64,000 bases of DNA, taken from positions 2,156,384 through 2,220,383 of the forward strand of contig JAKJHU010000038.1 of assembly GCA_022316685.1 (NCBI GenBank). Direction: 5' to 3'. A program made the translations under genes and the position numbers. Source of the DNA: Progne subis subis (taxonomy: Eukaryota; Chordata; Aves; Passeriformes; Hirundinidae). Below are positions 1-15,478 of this stretch, piece after piece (the stretch's first letter is position 1; the number at the start of each line of letters is the position of its first letter). Below the pieces are notes generated by a model. The model worked only from the letters and a program-made list of their open reading frames with translations, was not told the DNA's origin and did no database searches.

Positions 1-594
1 CACAAACCCACTTTTAAAATATAGAGGAAACCATAATTCTCATGTAGCCACATTGCCATCATAAAGACAATAGCATTTCCTGAATAAAATTTGTAACTTT
101 TTGAGATTGAGAATATATATTAAAGCCAGTAATAGCAGCAATGAGAAGGGTTAGGGTGAACAGAGATCTGATTATAATTCATGGTATCTCCAAGATAAAT
201 GACTCTGCAAAGCTAAATCTGAAGCTTTTATATCAGTTCATTCAGTAAACATGTGCACATTCTTCATATGATGGCTGAAGGTCACTGACCTTCAAAAATC
301 CTTGAATTATCTGAGTAGGATGCATAATTTCTACTTGTTGCCTCTACATGGGGGCATGGGGATGAAACCATGGGGACAGGCTTGCTACTTGTGTTCACTG
401 CGGGTTTCACACTGACTGTTCTCCATTAGAGATCAGATATCTCTTGTTGTCTTTACCTCTGAAAGTCCCTGTTCTCATTAGAGATTCAGACCACACATCT
501 ACGAACAACATTTGTAGAATTTTCTGTACTTAAACATAGAATATAACTTACTGAATAGAATATTAGAAAAATAGCCCTATTATACAAGTCTTAC
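1..594 (-). other. MYO3B: MYO3B intron, 5' part (left window edge)
   Basis: Starts with the donor gtaaga at 594. No converter-domain exon, repeat or RNA gene was recognised before the window edge. Confidence 0.8.
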
Positions 595-800
595 CTTTTT
601 ACAAACTCTTCAAAGAGGATGCGATGAGAATACCCTTTTTGACGTATTTTGACAGTTTCCAGAATTCCAGTGTATCGTAGCTGCAGCAGAACTCTCTCGT
701 GAGAAAACATCAGTGCTTCTCGATCATCATTAGGTTTAATGCAGCGGATAAAGTGAGGCTGTCCAACAACCATTTTGGATAAAAGATCCATGAGGGAATA
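595..800 (-). CDS. MYO3B: MYO3B exon: actin-binding / SH2-SH1 helix region
   Basis: The 206-nt exon encodes [20 protein letters not shown], then [40 protein letters not shown] and ILFEEFVKR. 'HFIRCIKPN' and '[14 protein letters not shown]' are universal myosin-head signatures next to the actin interface and the SH1 helix. DDREAL and FEEFVKR point to the MYO3B paralogue. The acceptor is cctcactag; the donor AAAAG|gtaaga is phase 2, so the converter continues beyond the left window edge. Confidence 0.97.
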
Positions 801-3800
801 CTAGTGAGGAAAACAAAGAAGATGCACATACTTGAGAAAAAACTGCAATGGAACTACTTAAGCAGGAGATTGTAGTGCTTGATTATATTTTAATCTGTAC
901 TGTTAATCTCCACTGCCTTTTTATTAATTTTTAAGAGTTCAACTGAAACATGGAACCTATTAAAATTTTTCAGTTGTAAAAAAAAATTTAAAATTCTGAA
1001 TCTGATTTTTTACTTCTTACAGCTTTCTCTTCACCTTATATCATATTTCCATAGTTGAAGAATGTCCACTAGAAAAAAAAAAAAAAAGGAAAATTTTTCT
1101 AACTATAATTCTACCTGTAGACACATTTGATTGATCAAATATCCCCAACAGAAACACAAACTTTACCATGAAACAACCACTGAAATTCACAGCAAATCAG
1201 GGGGAAAGGGTTGTAAGAAGTCATCAGTTCAGTGCTCTGCCCACAGAGAATACTAGATGTACATTTCAGGTACATCTCTGTTACATTAATTTTTCAGAAT
1301 CACTGAGAATATAAACTGCACAGTCTCCCTAGAAATCTGTCAAACTGCTATATTATCACTGGCCATTCAGAAAGTTCTTAGCATCTAACATAAATCTTGC
1401 CACTGAAACGTAGGTCCATTACTTCTTTTCCTATCCATCCTAGACACACAAAATAATTTCCTGCATTTCATTCTAAACTAAAATGAAATCTGTTTGATCA
1501 GATCGTATATACTTTTTTTTCCACTGACTACTCTGAATACTGATACTGCTGTTCCATACTCACCTTATTAAGCTGTTGTATGTTAAGTATGTGTTGTTAA
1601 CTACATTCAATCTCATACACCCATGTATCTCAAAATCACATATAATTCCAAGCTGATTGTCGTCACCTTGCTGCAGGTTGCACATGTATTATTGTCTACT
1701 TCCACACTCACTCCTCCATTACCCCTTTTTTTCTTTTGACAGTTCCCATAGAGCTGGCATTTGTGTGGTTCTCTGCAAGAGCCCTCTAAGTGCACACCTG
1801 TATGACAAGTCTGAATGTATGTCCTTGCACTCTCTGCACTGGGGCAACACCTCAGTATACACCGGCTTCCTCTATACCCTTCCTTACACTATTCTACAAA
1901 ACAAATTCAACAGGTGTTCCTACACAGCTTGAACCTCACATTGGCTAGCACAACTCTATGAACTTCCCTATTCTGCACGGTACAAGTGCAGCTCAAGAGC
2001 CAGCTGCTGAAAACTTTTCCACTTTGCAATGACTGCAAGAAAAAAACAGTAACCAAGTATTTAAGCTTTCAGTTCTAACATTCTCAATGCCCTTTCCCTG
2101 CCTGTTTGCTTTGAACATAGATGTAGAATATGCACTACCTCAGACAGGATTACTACTGATAAAATGGTGGGCAATCTGTATGATTTACAATGGCGCTTCC
2201 GAAGTATGGATTGTTTTTTTACTTATTAGCATAAATAAAAAATCTTAATCTTTAAAGGTATGTATGCCTCAGCTTGTGAAAAAATATGAATAATTTAGTG
2301 ATAGTATCTATTTTATCTGCACAAAATTGGTGTTCTGTGTATAATGAGATCTGTTCTAGACCTCTAGCATTTTAGTCTAGAAAACAGTCTAGGCTCTAGA
2401 GATTTTGTTATCAACATACCCAATGAAATTATAAAAATACAAGTATGAGGAAACAAAGAGAAAAAAGCAAAAAAATGTATATGAATCAACACAGGCCTTG
2501 TAACAGAAGAAAAATATTATCTTCTATTTTTCTTTGATCTTACTATGCCACAAATATTTTAAATATTTATTGCTCTTATTATCAAAACGCTTTTCATTTT
2601 AAATTTTGTACCCTAAAATAGGAAGCCATAGTTTGCCGCTTCATGTTAGTTGTTTCCTCAGGATGCCGCATAACCTCCATTGTGTCAACCTGGAAGACAA
2701 AACTCTGATGTTAGGACTGTTCCAGAAACACTGCAGACCCACCCCACCTTGCCCATGAAAGCTGGGCTCAGTTTCTTATAAACATTCCTTCGAGTGTGAG
2801 TACTTCAGAGTACTTTATCAGAGCTAGCAAGGCTTCTAATAGCTTCTAACAGATGCAGGACACACACTGATTCTGGAGTGGTCTCTAAGCATCTTGAATT
2901 TTTCTTCATAGTGTAAGAGCACTCTAGATTTATGACAGTACAATACTCAGCCAGTGAAAGAGCTGTAAAGTTGCAATACCTTAGGAACTGATTTCTAAAA
3001 GTATTCCTCTTTTTGCCTCTACAATTAACTTCAACAGGGCTTGTATCTATGAGGAGAGTTATCATAATTGTAATAGGCAGGAAGTAAATTGAACTGCATC
3101 ATTTTGCTCATGTAAGGAAAAAAAACAGTAGGATAATGAGTGGCAAATGAAGTAGGTACTCTCAGAACATGTAAGTCTGTTCCTTTCTTCTACTGTGGTT
3201 ACTACTAATTACTTTATACTGCCATTTTGATGCCAAGAATCTCAGCAATCTTATTCTCATTCTCATTCTTATGGCTGAACTGCCATAGCATACCACTTTT
3301 TCAGTATTGCAGAGGAGTTATTTTTAGAGGCTATACATGGACAGTGAGCATACTGCTCCTTGTAGATTTTATATTGTTAGTACAGCTGTTCTTATCAAAA
3401 TGAAACCAGAATTTATGAATGAGTATAACTGTGGTTACCCATAACAAGCAGATTGTGTTGCTGCATTACAGCTCAACAAAATTGAAGAAAATTAACCAGC
3501 ATCCTGTTTGCATGGAGCATTAACAGCATTTTCGCATTCACTTGCTTTGTGGCAGTTTACCATCTGCTCTGACCAGGTGGCATTTGTATAAACCAGATAA
3601 TGCTGTTCTCAGCACCTGTGATACACTTCCCGGACTTTGCTCCATACAATCATTTCCAAGACTCACTGACTTAAGAACACTCTTCTGGACACTAAAATAA
3701 TTGCTGAAAGATTACACTTCTCAATAAAGTAACTTAGACTCTTACCTTCAGGAGGTATTTAGGAGACTGCATGCAAAATATAAAGGAAATGAAGCGCTAA

Positions 3801-6800
3801 GTAATAATAGATCAAAAAAATGGATTTTATGTTGGGGAAGAAATCAAAAGAAATTGAGTGAGATCAAGATTCAGAACACAGATGGCACAAATGAAGACAG
3901 AGTTCAGTAAGGTGACCACAAAAATTTCAATATGCTTTTGTAATCTCTGATTGTCATCTTCTGGCCCAGAGTGGCATACATGCATTGGTACACATCTCAA
4001 ACTAATATAGGAGAAGAAGAATAAAAAAATAATGAAAAAAAAGAGTGAAAAAGAATAAAAAAATAATGAAAAATGAGAGAGGCCATTCGTTAACAGAACC
4101 CTCTGTAATATATTCTAGGAAAACTGCCTTATCAGCACAGGTAACATCAAACATCTCAAGAGGTTATGTGACAATGTAAATATCAATGACCTAATCAAAA
4201 CAGCGGGCATGTGTATGGGAAAGGATATGGGAATGTTTCAAGATTATCTTGGCATGACAGCTAGTTTCTGAGGATTGTTATCTAAATCTCTAGTAAATGT
4301 CAGATAGAAGACAAAAGCCATAACAGTGAGCACTGACAGTATGTTCAGAATAACTGGCAATATTTAATGTTAAAAGACAGACAATTTAATTATAAATAAG
4401 ATCAAATAAAGAACAAAAGCAAATAGTTTAAGGCCTGATCTGAGCCCAAATTCCAATGAATCTGAGGTTCTAAATAGGATTCTTCTGTCTAGAAGAACAG
4501 AGTTTCAGTGATACTGTTTCTGGAGACTGCCACCCACAACCTCTCATATTCATATCTCATCTATCTGCTGCTCAATAAAGGGCAGTATTATGTCCTTTTC
4601 ACAGCTGCTTATTTTCACCAAAACTGTAGAATTTTACCACCTTGGGACAGCCACTCTATCAATATGGTTTACAACAGGCTGCTGGGTTCAAGAGAGCTCT
4701 GTTTTGTTTTGGGTTTTTTTGAGGCAGCAAAGGGAAAGAAAGCACATAAAGACAGACGGTCAGAAACACAGAGGAGATGTAAAACAATTTTACTCAGAAA
4801 ATTAGCGTAAAAGCAGTATTGTTAGATTTCTTTTCCTATGAAGGAAGTTGTAAATTCAGATCTGGGCAATATGTTAAGAACTAGAATCAATTTCCAAATC
4901 TTTTTGACAAGAAACACTTGAAGTTTTCATTTGAAAAATTCTGATAGACCTTGAAGTTGATGGGATTTTCTTTTAAGACTTTTTAAGAAGTTTTGTCTCT
5001 CATTAATGTACAACACTGCTTGCCTATGAAGCCACACATTTTTATGGTAGGGCAACAACCTCATGTACAACAGACAACAGGCTTTCTCACAACTGGCTTG
5101 CTAGAAAATGACAGAACATAAAAAGAATGTCATGATATAAGAATAAGAATGTCATGATACCTTGTATTTTGAGACACTAGCTATGCTTTTTAAACAAAAA
5201 TGAAGATATTTCAACTATTAAGTCACATTTTTACATGACAGCTATAGTGACCTACAATATGAATCGATATGATTACAACTGTAATGGAAAACAGCCCGAC
5301 CTACAAAAGCCAAACTGTTTCATCACTAAAAAGATTCCTTCTAATAGTTTTGAAACAATACTAAAGGAACGATTTATAACATCATGTCACCTTATGAAAG
5401 TCACTTGAAATTATAACTTTCCACATATTGACCAGACCTGCCACTAGCATGGTATGAAATACTGCAAAACCAAAAAATATGTTAAGCAAAAAACCCTCTT
5501 AAATTAAATAATGATAAAAAATTTCCAAATTTCCAAACAAAATTATTACATTTGGATTTTTAAAACAATTTTTAAAATAATAATCAAAAGTATTTCCTGA
5601 AGTTGTTTTAATTAGGTGCTTTGCAAAATTCTAAGAAATAGTTTTTTTATCTAAGAAGTATTTAAATTAAAATTTTCTGCATAGTGTTGCACTTCTGCTG
5701 ATCTTTTAGCTTCTTTTAAAAAGTTTGAAGCAGTACTTATGAACTGATTGTACTTAGTAAAGCTCTACAAGTGAACTGCTCTATTACAATCCTGCTGTAT
5801 CAATAAAATGCATGCTTAGAAAGCTTGTGCTGAATATGGCTGGATGTGGAAGAGAATATGTATGTAACACATGAAAATTGGAAAGGCCACCCTTCAGTAC
5901 TGGAAAGTATTTACACCAGACAGGAAATAATAGTCTGAAATCCACATCTGTATTTGCAGGTACAGTGAAGGATATAGACATCTGGATGACATAAATCACC
6001 ACACTGATGTTTGAGCATGAGCTCCAAATACCAGAAGAAAACAAGATGAAATAGAACCCCCAAAACATAAAGTTTTGTAAACTTTTGAACAGTTGCTGTT
6101 ATCACACTTGTTTTAAAAATTTATTACTGTTTGCTTTGAAAAAAACCCAAACCTTAACTACACTAACTCTAACAAGTACCACTGAGGAAGCAGGGATGAG
6201 GTATACTTACTATCACCTTCAAGGGACAACATGTTTCCCCACAAATTAAGTGTACTCAGTTGCAATCTTACTAAAATCTTACTAAATTGCCATAAAATTA
6301 TCCCATCGTTTTGCAGCTATGCTACATACTTTCATAGCAAAATTCAGCAGCATTTAAATTCTACAGTTCTTTTTACAGAATAGTGGTTTTGCTGAGTCAT
6401 TCTTTTCCAGTTATCTACTGGTCACAAACATTTCCTGGTTTTTCACTTCCAAGATGAATAAAAAATAAATAGATTTTTTAAAAATTATTTTGCATTTCAT
6501 ACTACAAAATATACTATTCAAATTTTACATAATAAGACCTCTTTCTATGTCAAAATTGTCAGAAGAAAACCTTGTCCCCTTTGAAATAAACAGGACTATT
6601 AATATCGATGTAACAGATTTCACTCCAAAGTTTAATCAGTAGTAAATTGATTCTTCACTGAATTCTACAAGAGTTTAATCACTAAAACTGGGAACCACGT
6701 TCCAAGACAAGTTGGTAAGAACCTCACTCTATACCCCCATCAGCCAAGTGTTGTGTACATAGTCTCCCTGTTGTATTTTATAAACAAGTGTCTGTCCTCA

Positions 6801-9800
6801 AAGGGAACACTACTAACCTTGATACGCCCGGCACTGAGCTGTGGAGGCAAAGACCGAGATGCTGCTGTCACTCGGGCTCTTGCTTGTGCCAAATTACCTG
6901 TGCAAAAAGAAAGACATTCATACTGCAAAAACTATTCAAGAAGCTTAGAAGAGAAAAATTTGTACTATGTAAAATTAGTTTGTACAACAGTGCTAAACTA
7001 CAACACCACACTTCTTCCACACCCCTCTCATTACCAATTGTGCCTGCAGAGCATTCATCACAGGCATGAGGGAGTGCAGTGTTGATTTAGAGGGGAGGAA
7101 AAAGTCAGTGATAAGGTGGTATGTCACTGACCTTAGCTACTGAGCTGATGGAAACAATGACAGCACAAAGGCGTACAGCTCAATCACAAGTAATCAATTT
7201 CTCTGTGACTCATTGAGATTTCTAAGAGCAAAAAGACTACAGACTCAGTCTTGTTTCTATGAAATCACATGGATCCTCAAGCGTCAAGACAGCATCTTAA
7301 ACTCACAAACTAACGAGAGAGATGAGAAAATGATAAGACGGCACCATTTTTTGACCTTTTGACATATAGTTCTCAATCTTACGGTATCTCAGGGGTTTTA
7401 AAGACTGACTCCATTTCCCAGGCAAAAATATATTGTGGGGTCAAGCGAAAGACTAGTGTCCTTTTAAAAATATAAGTTATGACATGTCCTAAACTTTTTC
7501 TTCTGTACTTGTAGAAAGCCAAAGTAATCACAAAATAGCTTTTCAAAATAAAGCCGAAGAGAGAGGAAGTGATATCGGACTTGCATATGCAAGACACTCT
7601 GTATATTTCAAAGTTTTAGCAAGTCTAGCACAAGATGTCCAAATGTTTTCTCTGGCTGTATCTTCAGAGGCTAAACTGTGATTAATAGCATTGAAAGAAC
7701 CCTTTGAAGCAGGATTGGTGACATCAAAGCCCTAATCCATGGGTGGCAGGATTTTTATAATGAGTGGGAAGCATTTTAACACATTTCAAAGGATTTACAG
7801 CATGAATAAACAATAGGCCTCTGCAGATGTACCACACACCTTTCAGAACCAGAACACATAAATAAGTGTCTATTTTAATTTAAATGTAAATAAAGTGTTA
7901 ACACTTCTTTCAGATGCTAAATTACTTGTTTGCATCAACTCCTGTTTAGCTGTTAGCTTTACAGAAAGGCAGTAACTCTAAACAGTCTTCAGAGTTTTGC
8001 TAAACTGTGTATTACATAACTAGTAAGGAGTCACGATAGGAAAAACGAAAACCAAACCCACCAAATCGCAGGTAAAGAAACCCAAATGCTGGTAATAATT
8101 CCCTAAGAGAGCAGAGCAAATCCAGTGTCCACTGTAACACTGAAAGGAACTTTTGCTTTTACTTTCCCTTGAACAAGAAAAATACCAAAACCCTGAAAAT
8201 AATTTGGGGGCCAGCATTTAAACACAGCACTCATCATTTGAACATTCTGAACTCATTTAAAGTATTTATATTTTAAGCTGCTGGCACTAGTATTGACACA
8301 ATACTGCAAAATTGGCATGTCATTTCCAGATCTAACATCATGTTAACTGACAGTTTAAACCATGGTCCAGAACACAAATTATGTCCACTATTTTGGAAAC
8401 TGCTTTAGGCTATTATACTGTTTCTCTTAATGAAATCACAACCCTTTGTGAAATCTTGAATATCTATGCACATGTGCATTGTACATACTGTAAATATATG
8501 TATCTCTCCAAAATTAAAATTAGGATTTTCATGAACAAGTAGACGGTGAAACACTTTTTATCCCAGTAGCAATTATGCTATTTTTGTATGTTAGAAATTA
8601 CTCTTTGGGCCTTTTTTGGCTAAAATAGCCTGGAAAGGTTGTTTTTGGCTATGTTTCAGATTAGCAAGTCTAAAGCTTGAAAGCCTTGCACTGAAGAAGT
8701 GACAACACTTGATAAAAGAGGGGAGTTGGGAGAAAGGAAGTTGAATCAGACTGTTTCAAAGGACTAAATTTTTGTTGCATTTTGTAACAACTAAAAAAAC
8801 CTCTAATAATGAAATAAAATTTAAAATGGTTCTATATCTGCTTAAGGTTCACCACACTCACTGCTGGCATTAGGTTTCTAGGGTTCATAATCAATACCCC
8901 TGAGGTCTCCCTTAGTTTCTCATGCAAAACTAAAACCAAACATTTCTGATCAGGTAAGCCAAGCAAATAAAAAAACTTTTAATTAATCACAAGTCTTTAA
9001 TGACTTCACCAATGCAAAAAAACCCCAAAAGTGCTCAGTGCCCACATTAAAAAAAAATGCTTTACCTATCATGCCTTTGCTCAGTACTTCCTTCCTTCCT
9101 TCTAGGAATGGATTCTTACCAGTGCTTATTTCATGTGTCAAGTGAATTCCTATGTAATTACTTGCAGCATTAGAGTGAATCCATGGAAAAAAATATTACT
9201 AGGATTTTCTTTTTCAGCTGAAACACAAAATGATACTCCAATAAAAGTTTCTGACTTACTCTCCTCGCAGAGCTCAGGCTGAGGAAAAATAACTACCAAT
9301 CTTTAACATGCCTAAGCCATTAAAACTAATAAACAGAATAAATATGGTTTGAAGGTCAGTCTACATAATAAGAAATGTTTCACCCAGGGCTTGCAAGGTG
9401 TTTGCAGTCAGTAAAATTTGGTACCTATCCCTGAGTTTGATTTTCATTTACAAGGTAATTTATACCTTAACACATCAAAAATAATTAAATGTTAATCCAC
9501 TTTGTGAAAAGATTAAATATTTGAAGAACAAATGTTTATAGATAATAACATGGGCAGCTTGAACTGCCATGGGTTCCTTGAAAGGTTAAACTAGTTAAAG
9601 GTTGAAAGATTGCACTGTGCTTTACAGAAGTCTAGCTTCACTCTAATTATATGGTCAAAACTTTAGACAAAATACAAATGACACCCTTGTAGACCAAATG
9701 CTACCTACATTAAATCCAAGTCCATAAAATGGACCAACTAAGTCATATAAAATCCTCTCCAAATTGTCTTAGGTTTTGGGGATTTCATTTGAAGGAGGGG

Positions 9801-12800
9801 AAGAAGTTAATGATTAGGATTAACCTTTTAAACATGTACATGTTTAATTTTACTCACATGCACTTCAGTTCAATGGGACTGCTCATCTGAAAAATTAAGG
9901 CTCCTACCTATGTGCCTGGATCAGAGACTAAGGTCTCTGGGATTCATTGTGTCAGTGGAGCAGTCAGAAGTAATGTTTCTCCTTTTTCCTCTGTTCGATA
10001 AGGTTAAGAATTAAATTAAAGCATTCTCTTTAATGCTTTGAGAAGTTTTAGACATTAAAGTTTGTGAAACAGTCTTGGAATTTTCAAGGGAAAAAAATGT
10101 AGCACAAAATCTATGCACTCACTGGCTAAGCTCAGTGTCAATGCTCAGCAAAACTCCCTTTGTCTTGAAGCTGTTTATAAGATCTCACATCTCTGCAAAA
10201 ATGTTTTTCACTGATGCCTCATTTCAGCTAGGTGAGAAAGACCATATTATCAAAGAACTGCATCTCTTCCATTATGCAAAGCCAATCAGGAGAAGTTTTA
10301 AAAGTATTTACATCACACACAAAAAAGAAATGCGGGGTGTTTTTTTCAAGCTGGACTTCAGAAGTGGCCTCCAGATCTCAACAAGGACGAGTCAGCATTC
10401 CTAGCTTCTCATTTGTATCCCTGGTAGTTACTCACTCTGTGATCTGGCTGGATTAATGATTTGTCCAGCTGCTGACTTTATGTAATAATTAGGAAAAGTA
10501 CACACTCTAGCTGGATGTTCTGATGTTACCTATGGTTTGTGCTTCATTTATTCTTAGGTGATGGGTTCAGTAAGTAGTACCAAGAAAATATTAACAATAT
10601 CAGCACTGTATTTATAATATTTATAACCTCATTTTGGTTATGCCTGCCAATAGATCATTCCTTCCAAAGTAAGAGCACGCCAGGTAAGAAATATGTTAAG
10701 CTTTGATACAACATTCAGTTTATGAAGTGCAAATGACTTACTGAGAAAAAACCTAATGACAATGTCACCTTACTGTACATGTCATACTAGGGATATTACT
10801 ATTATATAGAGGGCAAGTATAAGCTCTTTCCTTATCCTCATATATTTTATTTATTTCTTTTATGCTTCTGGTTCAAACACCATGTATAATATGGTCAGAA
10901 ATGCTACAATGCATTTGTATTTCATTGACATTACTTCTAATCACAGCTAAGTACTCACTCCAGAAGAGGTACAGGGCCAGACAATGTTTCTGACACACAG
11001 ATTCTCCTCTGTCTTTCCTTTCAGTACATTTTATCTGGCCAAAGGAAGGTGACTGCTTACCTCCATAATGCATTTTCATCTTCTGCTACTGTAAGACTAA
11101 GCTTTTAGCTCAACTACAAATGAATACATGTACTTTTTTTATTCTGCACTAATTTGAATCTGGTCACTGACTGTCAAAACTCTGTTCCTTTGAGTAATTT
11201 AGAGTTATTGAAGTCATTTAAGATGATCTTGTGCAATAAAAAATCCAACAATCCAATTTTCTCATATACTACACATTTTACACAAGAATGTATTTATAAA
11301 GATACTGTCTGTAGAGTACAACTATCAATACGGACAGACCTCAACTACTGCTTCTTCTGAAAAGACAATTACTTTACTTTCTATTCAAAATAAAACCAAG
11401 AAATGGTATTTCCAAAATCAGATACATATTACCAAATAGAATCTAATCAGCATCAAAGCCTAGTAATGGTGAAGCCCACCTGGAAATAATCTAATTATGA
11501 ATATTTGTTTCAGGAGCAAAAATATGTATGTTTCTGGCCCAGATTATTTGAAATTAAAAATCCATGCCATAGTGAGCTGAGGAATTCTGATACTGATTCT
11601 CAATTAGATTAAAGATTTCTTTATTCTTTTTAGCATGAAGTAGACACTAATCATATTTACAGATACTTAAAAGCTTTGCATTGCTGGACTGGGATTGGAG
11701 AACCTGAATATAAGCTCAGTGCTGTTATGCTTTCTATTGCATACATCGCAGACACTTCAGCGGTCACTTCCCACGTTAGGAAGGCACACACTGGCAAACA
11801 CACAGCATCATGTCTACAGCAACAAATAAAACTTGGCTTGTAAGCATCATTGCTGTCATGTTTAAGTATTGTTTTAACACAGTAGGTTAGCAGGCTTCTT
11901 GTAGAATGGAGTGGAACAGAGACACTGACAGCAGCTGAGATGAAATGAAGGTCAAACTGCCTACATACAAACAGTACACATCTACGTATATAGTATCTAT
12001 ACATACTATAGATCTGAGAAGGTATGATGTCAGTAAGAAAGACCTTAACTTTTATCCTTACCTACTAAAGAAGAACAAATTATGGTACTAATTAAATTAG
12101 TTAATGGTAGTGCCCAAGGAATTTTTCTAACACAACCTTGAGTACTAACTGCTGCTTTAAGCAACATGCCCAATTTTCAAGCTAAATTGAACCAAATGTG
12201 TACTCATCTACTTGACTGGGAGTATGTTCACTGAAACACACCTTTCCTGAAGTGTCATGGGCACAGTATGAGGTCAGAGGACATACAAGCAAACTTATGA
12301 GATCCTCATAGTCCTGTGACATGACCAAACTTACAGACAGTAGGCAAAACACGTAGTGTACAGCCTGACAACATGATAAAGAGGTTCCTGGGCACAGGCC
12401 AAGGGATGATCACAGGAAAAGGGATGGATCTGGAAAACAGAGTGGCAGAGCAGGGAGTAGTAGATTGCTATCTGGCCACAGCCAGGAGGCCATAGGTTGG
12501 ACATCTCCGTCCAAACATATTATTAATGATAGGAGTGGCACACTAAGTACAGTGAATGCTAACTATCTGAAGCTGCATCTAGACAAAAATAAAATAATTT
12601 AAAATTTGGAAAAAGTAGAGTCCTTGTATAAATAATACTGCAATTTTCTACTGCTTGATGTTCACTGTTTTCTTTAGTCAGCTGGAGACCTGACCAACTG
12701 GCTGGCTGAAGAGAGGCTGATCACAGCCTGATCCAGTCAGCCTTCCAGCTGCTGCATTACAGAACAAATTGGCTCGGCTTTTTATGATTTATATGTTGTC

Positions 12801-15428
12801 AGAAGACATGGGCCATTTCTTTCAGATATGGGCCTTAGCAATTTCCTTACATATCTCTTTAGTGTATAGTTTGGTGCTCTTGTATGTAATCAGCTCAGCA
12901 CAACAAACCTTGAATCCTCTGGGGAACAGCAGACATGACAGAACACTGCTGCTGTCAGGACAGTACCTCACCATCAACATGAGGTTTTCTGCTGCCCCAG
13001 CAGATTACTCTGCTACCTGTACTGCATCTGTAACCGAGATTAGAAGAAAACTACAGAGGTGAATTTTCTGTGAAACTTCATTGTTGAGGAATTCTTCACT
13101 GATTTTAGACATTGGTCAAAACAACCTTGTTCTACTTACATCTACTCAGGCTGGACAAGTTTATTTCTTCTTCTAAAGGCATATGGAAGAACAGTTCTAA
13201 AACCATACACAGGTTGGAAATACAGTTACACTACATTCTGATCCAGCTCTAGTCTCCCTCATTGTTTTATGTAGTTGATATATTTTCTCTTGTCAAAACC
13301 AGGTTTTGAAACTTCAAGGTAAGAACTGTCCTTTAAAAGCATTAATTTAAGATGAAACAAGGTTATAGAACTTAATAAAATTCCCAGACCTTCCCATTTT
13401 TGAAATCTAGGCATTATTGATGTTTACAACTAATTTAATCAAGTCTCAAAGGCTTCTCAACTGAACCATTGCTCCCCTGGATGTCAGCACTTCTGTATAA
13501 TGTCACAGTTGGCACAAAATCAGTTACTTTTGTGGTAAAGCTAAACATTAATTATATTTGTATTTGTGCTCTTAATGAAATAAATACCCATCCATACAAA
13601 TACCCACAAACACATTTTCTTTGTCACACACTGTGATCTGCTATCCAAGCAGCTCAATTAACCACCCCTGCATCAAGACAAGTCAGATTGGAGTAAGGAA
13701 GACAAAGTCAAATAATAATAGATAATGCTGGTTCAGTAAAGTACTGGACTTTACAGCTTGTTGTAAGGTGAAGAAACAAAGAAAAATGATAAAAGTACAA
13801 AATCATAGTAAGAATGCACAAAATACTCTGAAATGAATATACAAAATCTATCACAGATTCAGAGACTTATTTTCCACCCACTACATTCATCCTTTAGATA
13901 TATTAATCCCTTAATGCAATTATTTTGAAGGAGTGGGAAATATAAGCACATTCTTTGTTAAGGACACACTGAAAAACATTATGGATATTCATGAGAGTAA
14001 GATTATCTGAATATTCAACAAAGTTATCTGCTCTCAAAACTCGCTACCAAATTTTAAAATAATGCTCTTCTAGGATTTGATCTTCAGAGCTACTGAATGC
14101 TTCCAATGACTCACTGAGCATCTTTGACACAATTTGACCTTACAGCACATAGTGCCTATTGAAACTGTCAAGTAAGCTAATCATTAAAACAATGGCATAA
14201 TGTTCTCTGAATATTTCTCTATTTAAATTCTGTATATGGAGCACAATGAAATCCCACAGTCTACTAGTTAATATTAAAAACAGTAACATCTTTTGTTTCC
14301 TCAATAGCAATAGATATTGAATTTAATTAGTAAAAAATGCAGTTTTAAGATTAATTACTATCACAACTGGGAAGTCATGTTCATTACAGAACTGAGAAGT
14401 TAGGTCAGAAACATGAAAACTGGGAAAGGTATCTCCTCTCTTCTGAGAAAAAGGTAAAGAAAAAACTATTCTCAAGATTTACTCTAGAGAGATTGATCTA
14501 TTATAAATCAAAACAGTAGATTAATTAAGATCTATTCTTAAACTTGTCCACTTTTACTTTTATTAGAGTTCAATTTGCAAGCACTTGGAGACAAAGAAAA
14601 AATCTATGCTCTCTTGCTCATTTTCATTACAATATAATCTGTGAAGTGTCAGATTAAAGAACAGCGTAACTCTGTTTGGGCAACACCCTTTACCAAACAT
14701 AACTGTAGTAAATCTAGCTTGACAATTCTCAGCTGTTGTGCTTATTGCCATGTGCAGTTACAGAGATTCACTGACACTATTTATAGGGAGTTATTCTCAA
14801 CAGTAAATAATTGTTATGCTTTATATAAAGCTTTAGCAGGACTGAGACCTTAACTTTGATCTGATAGATGGTTCTGTTTCTAGATGAATTCCATTTTTAG
14901 GACTGTTTTAGAGCATTTCTTGGATCCTATTGCTAGCAAGTATTATGAGTATCTGTACTGCATTTGTCCTATGATGCAAAACCTTAGGACATGAAGAAAA
15001 ATAAACCCTGAACTGCAAAACGCTCAAGTGTGGAACTCAAAAAAGTAATCCATCACTCTACCTCCCAAATTCAGTTAAGCTACAATTAATTGAGTTTACT
15101 CATGTCCCACATCTGCAACCCAGTAAAGTTCATGACTGTTACGCTGCACAGCTGTGGCTTAAAGCCTCTCTTTGCATACAACTCACTGGCAGCAGAGCAA
15201 AAACTATTTTTGTGTTTTTAACATACAGACCAATTAGAAGTGTGAAAGCCTCCACGTCCTGAGTGAAATTCACAGCTTCCATTAACTTTATTGAAATTCT
15301 TATAAAATATAAATTCTGATTCATTTTTAAGTAGAGATACTGTAATTACAATGACTTTGTTTCAAATCATTTGACTTAAGAGTGCCTGATCTCTTAAAGG
15401 TGAAAATACTAACACAAAAGTACCAATA

Positions 15429-15478
<50 letters not shown>

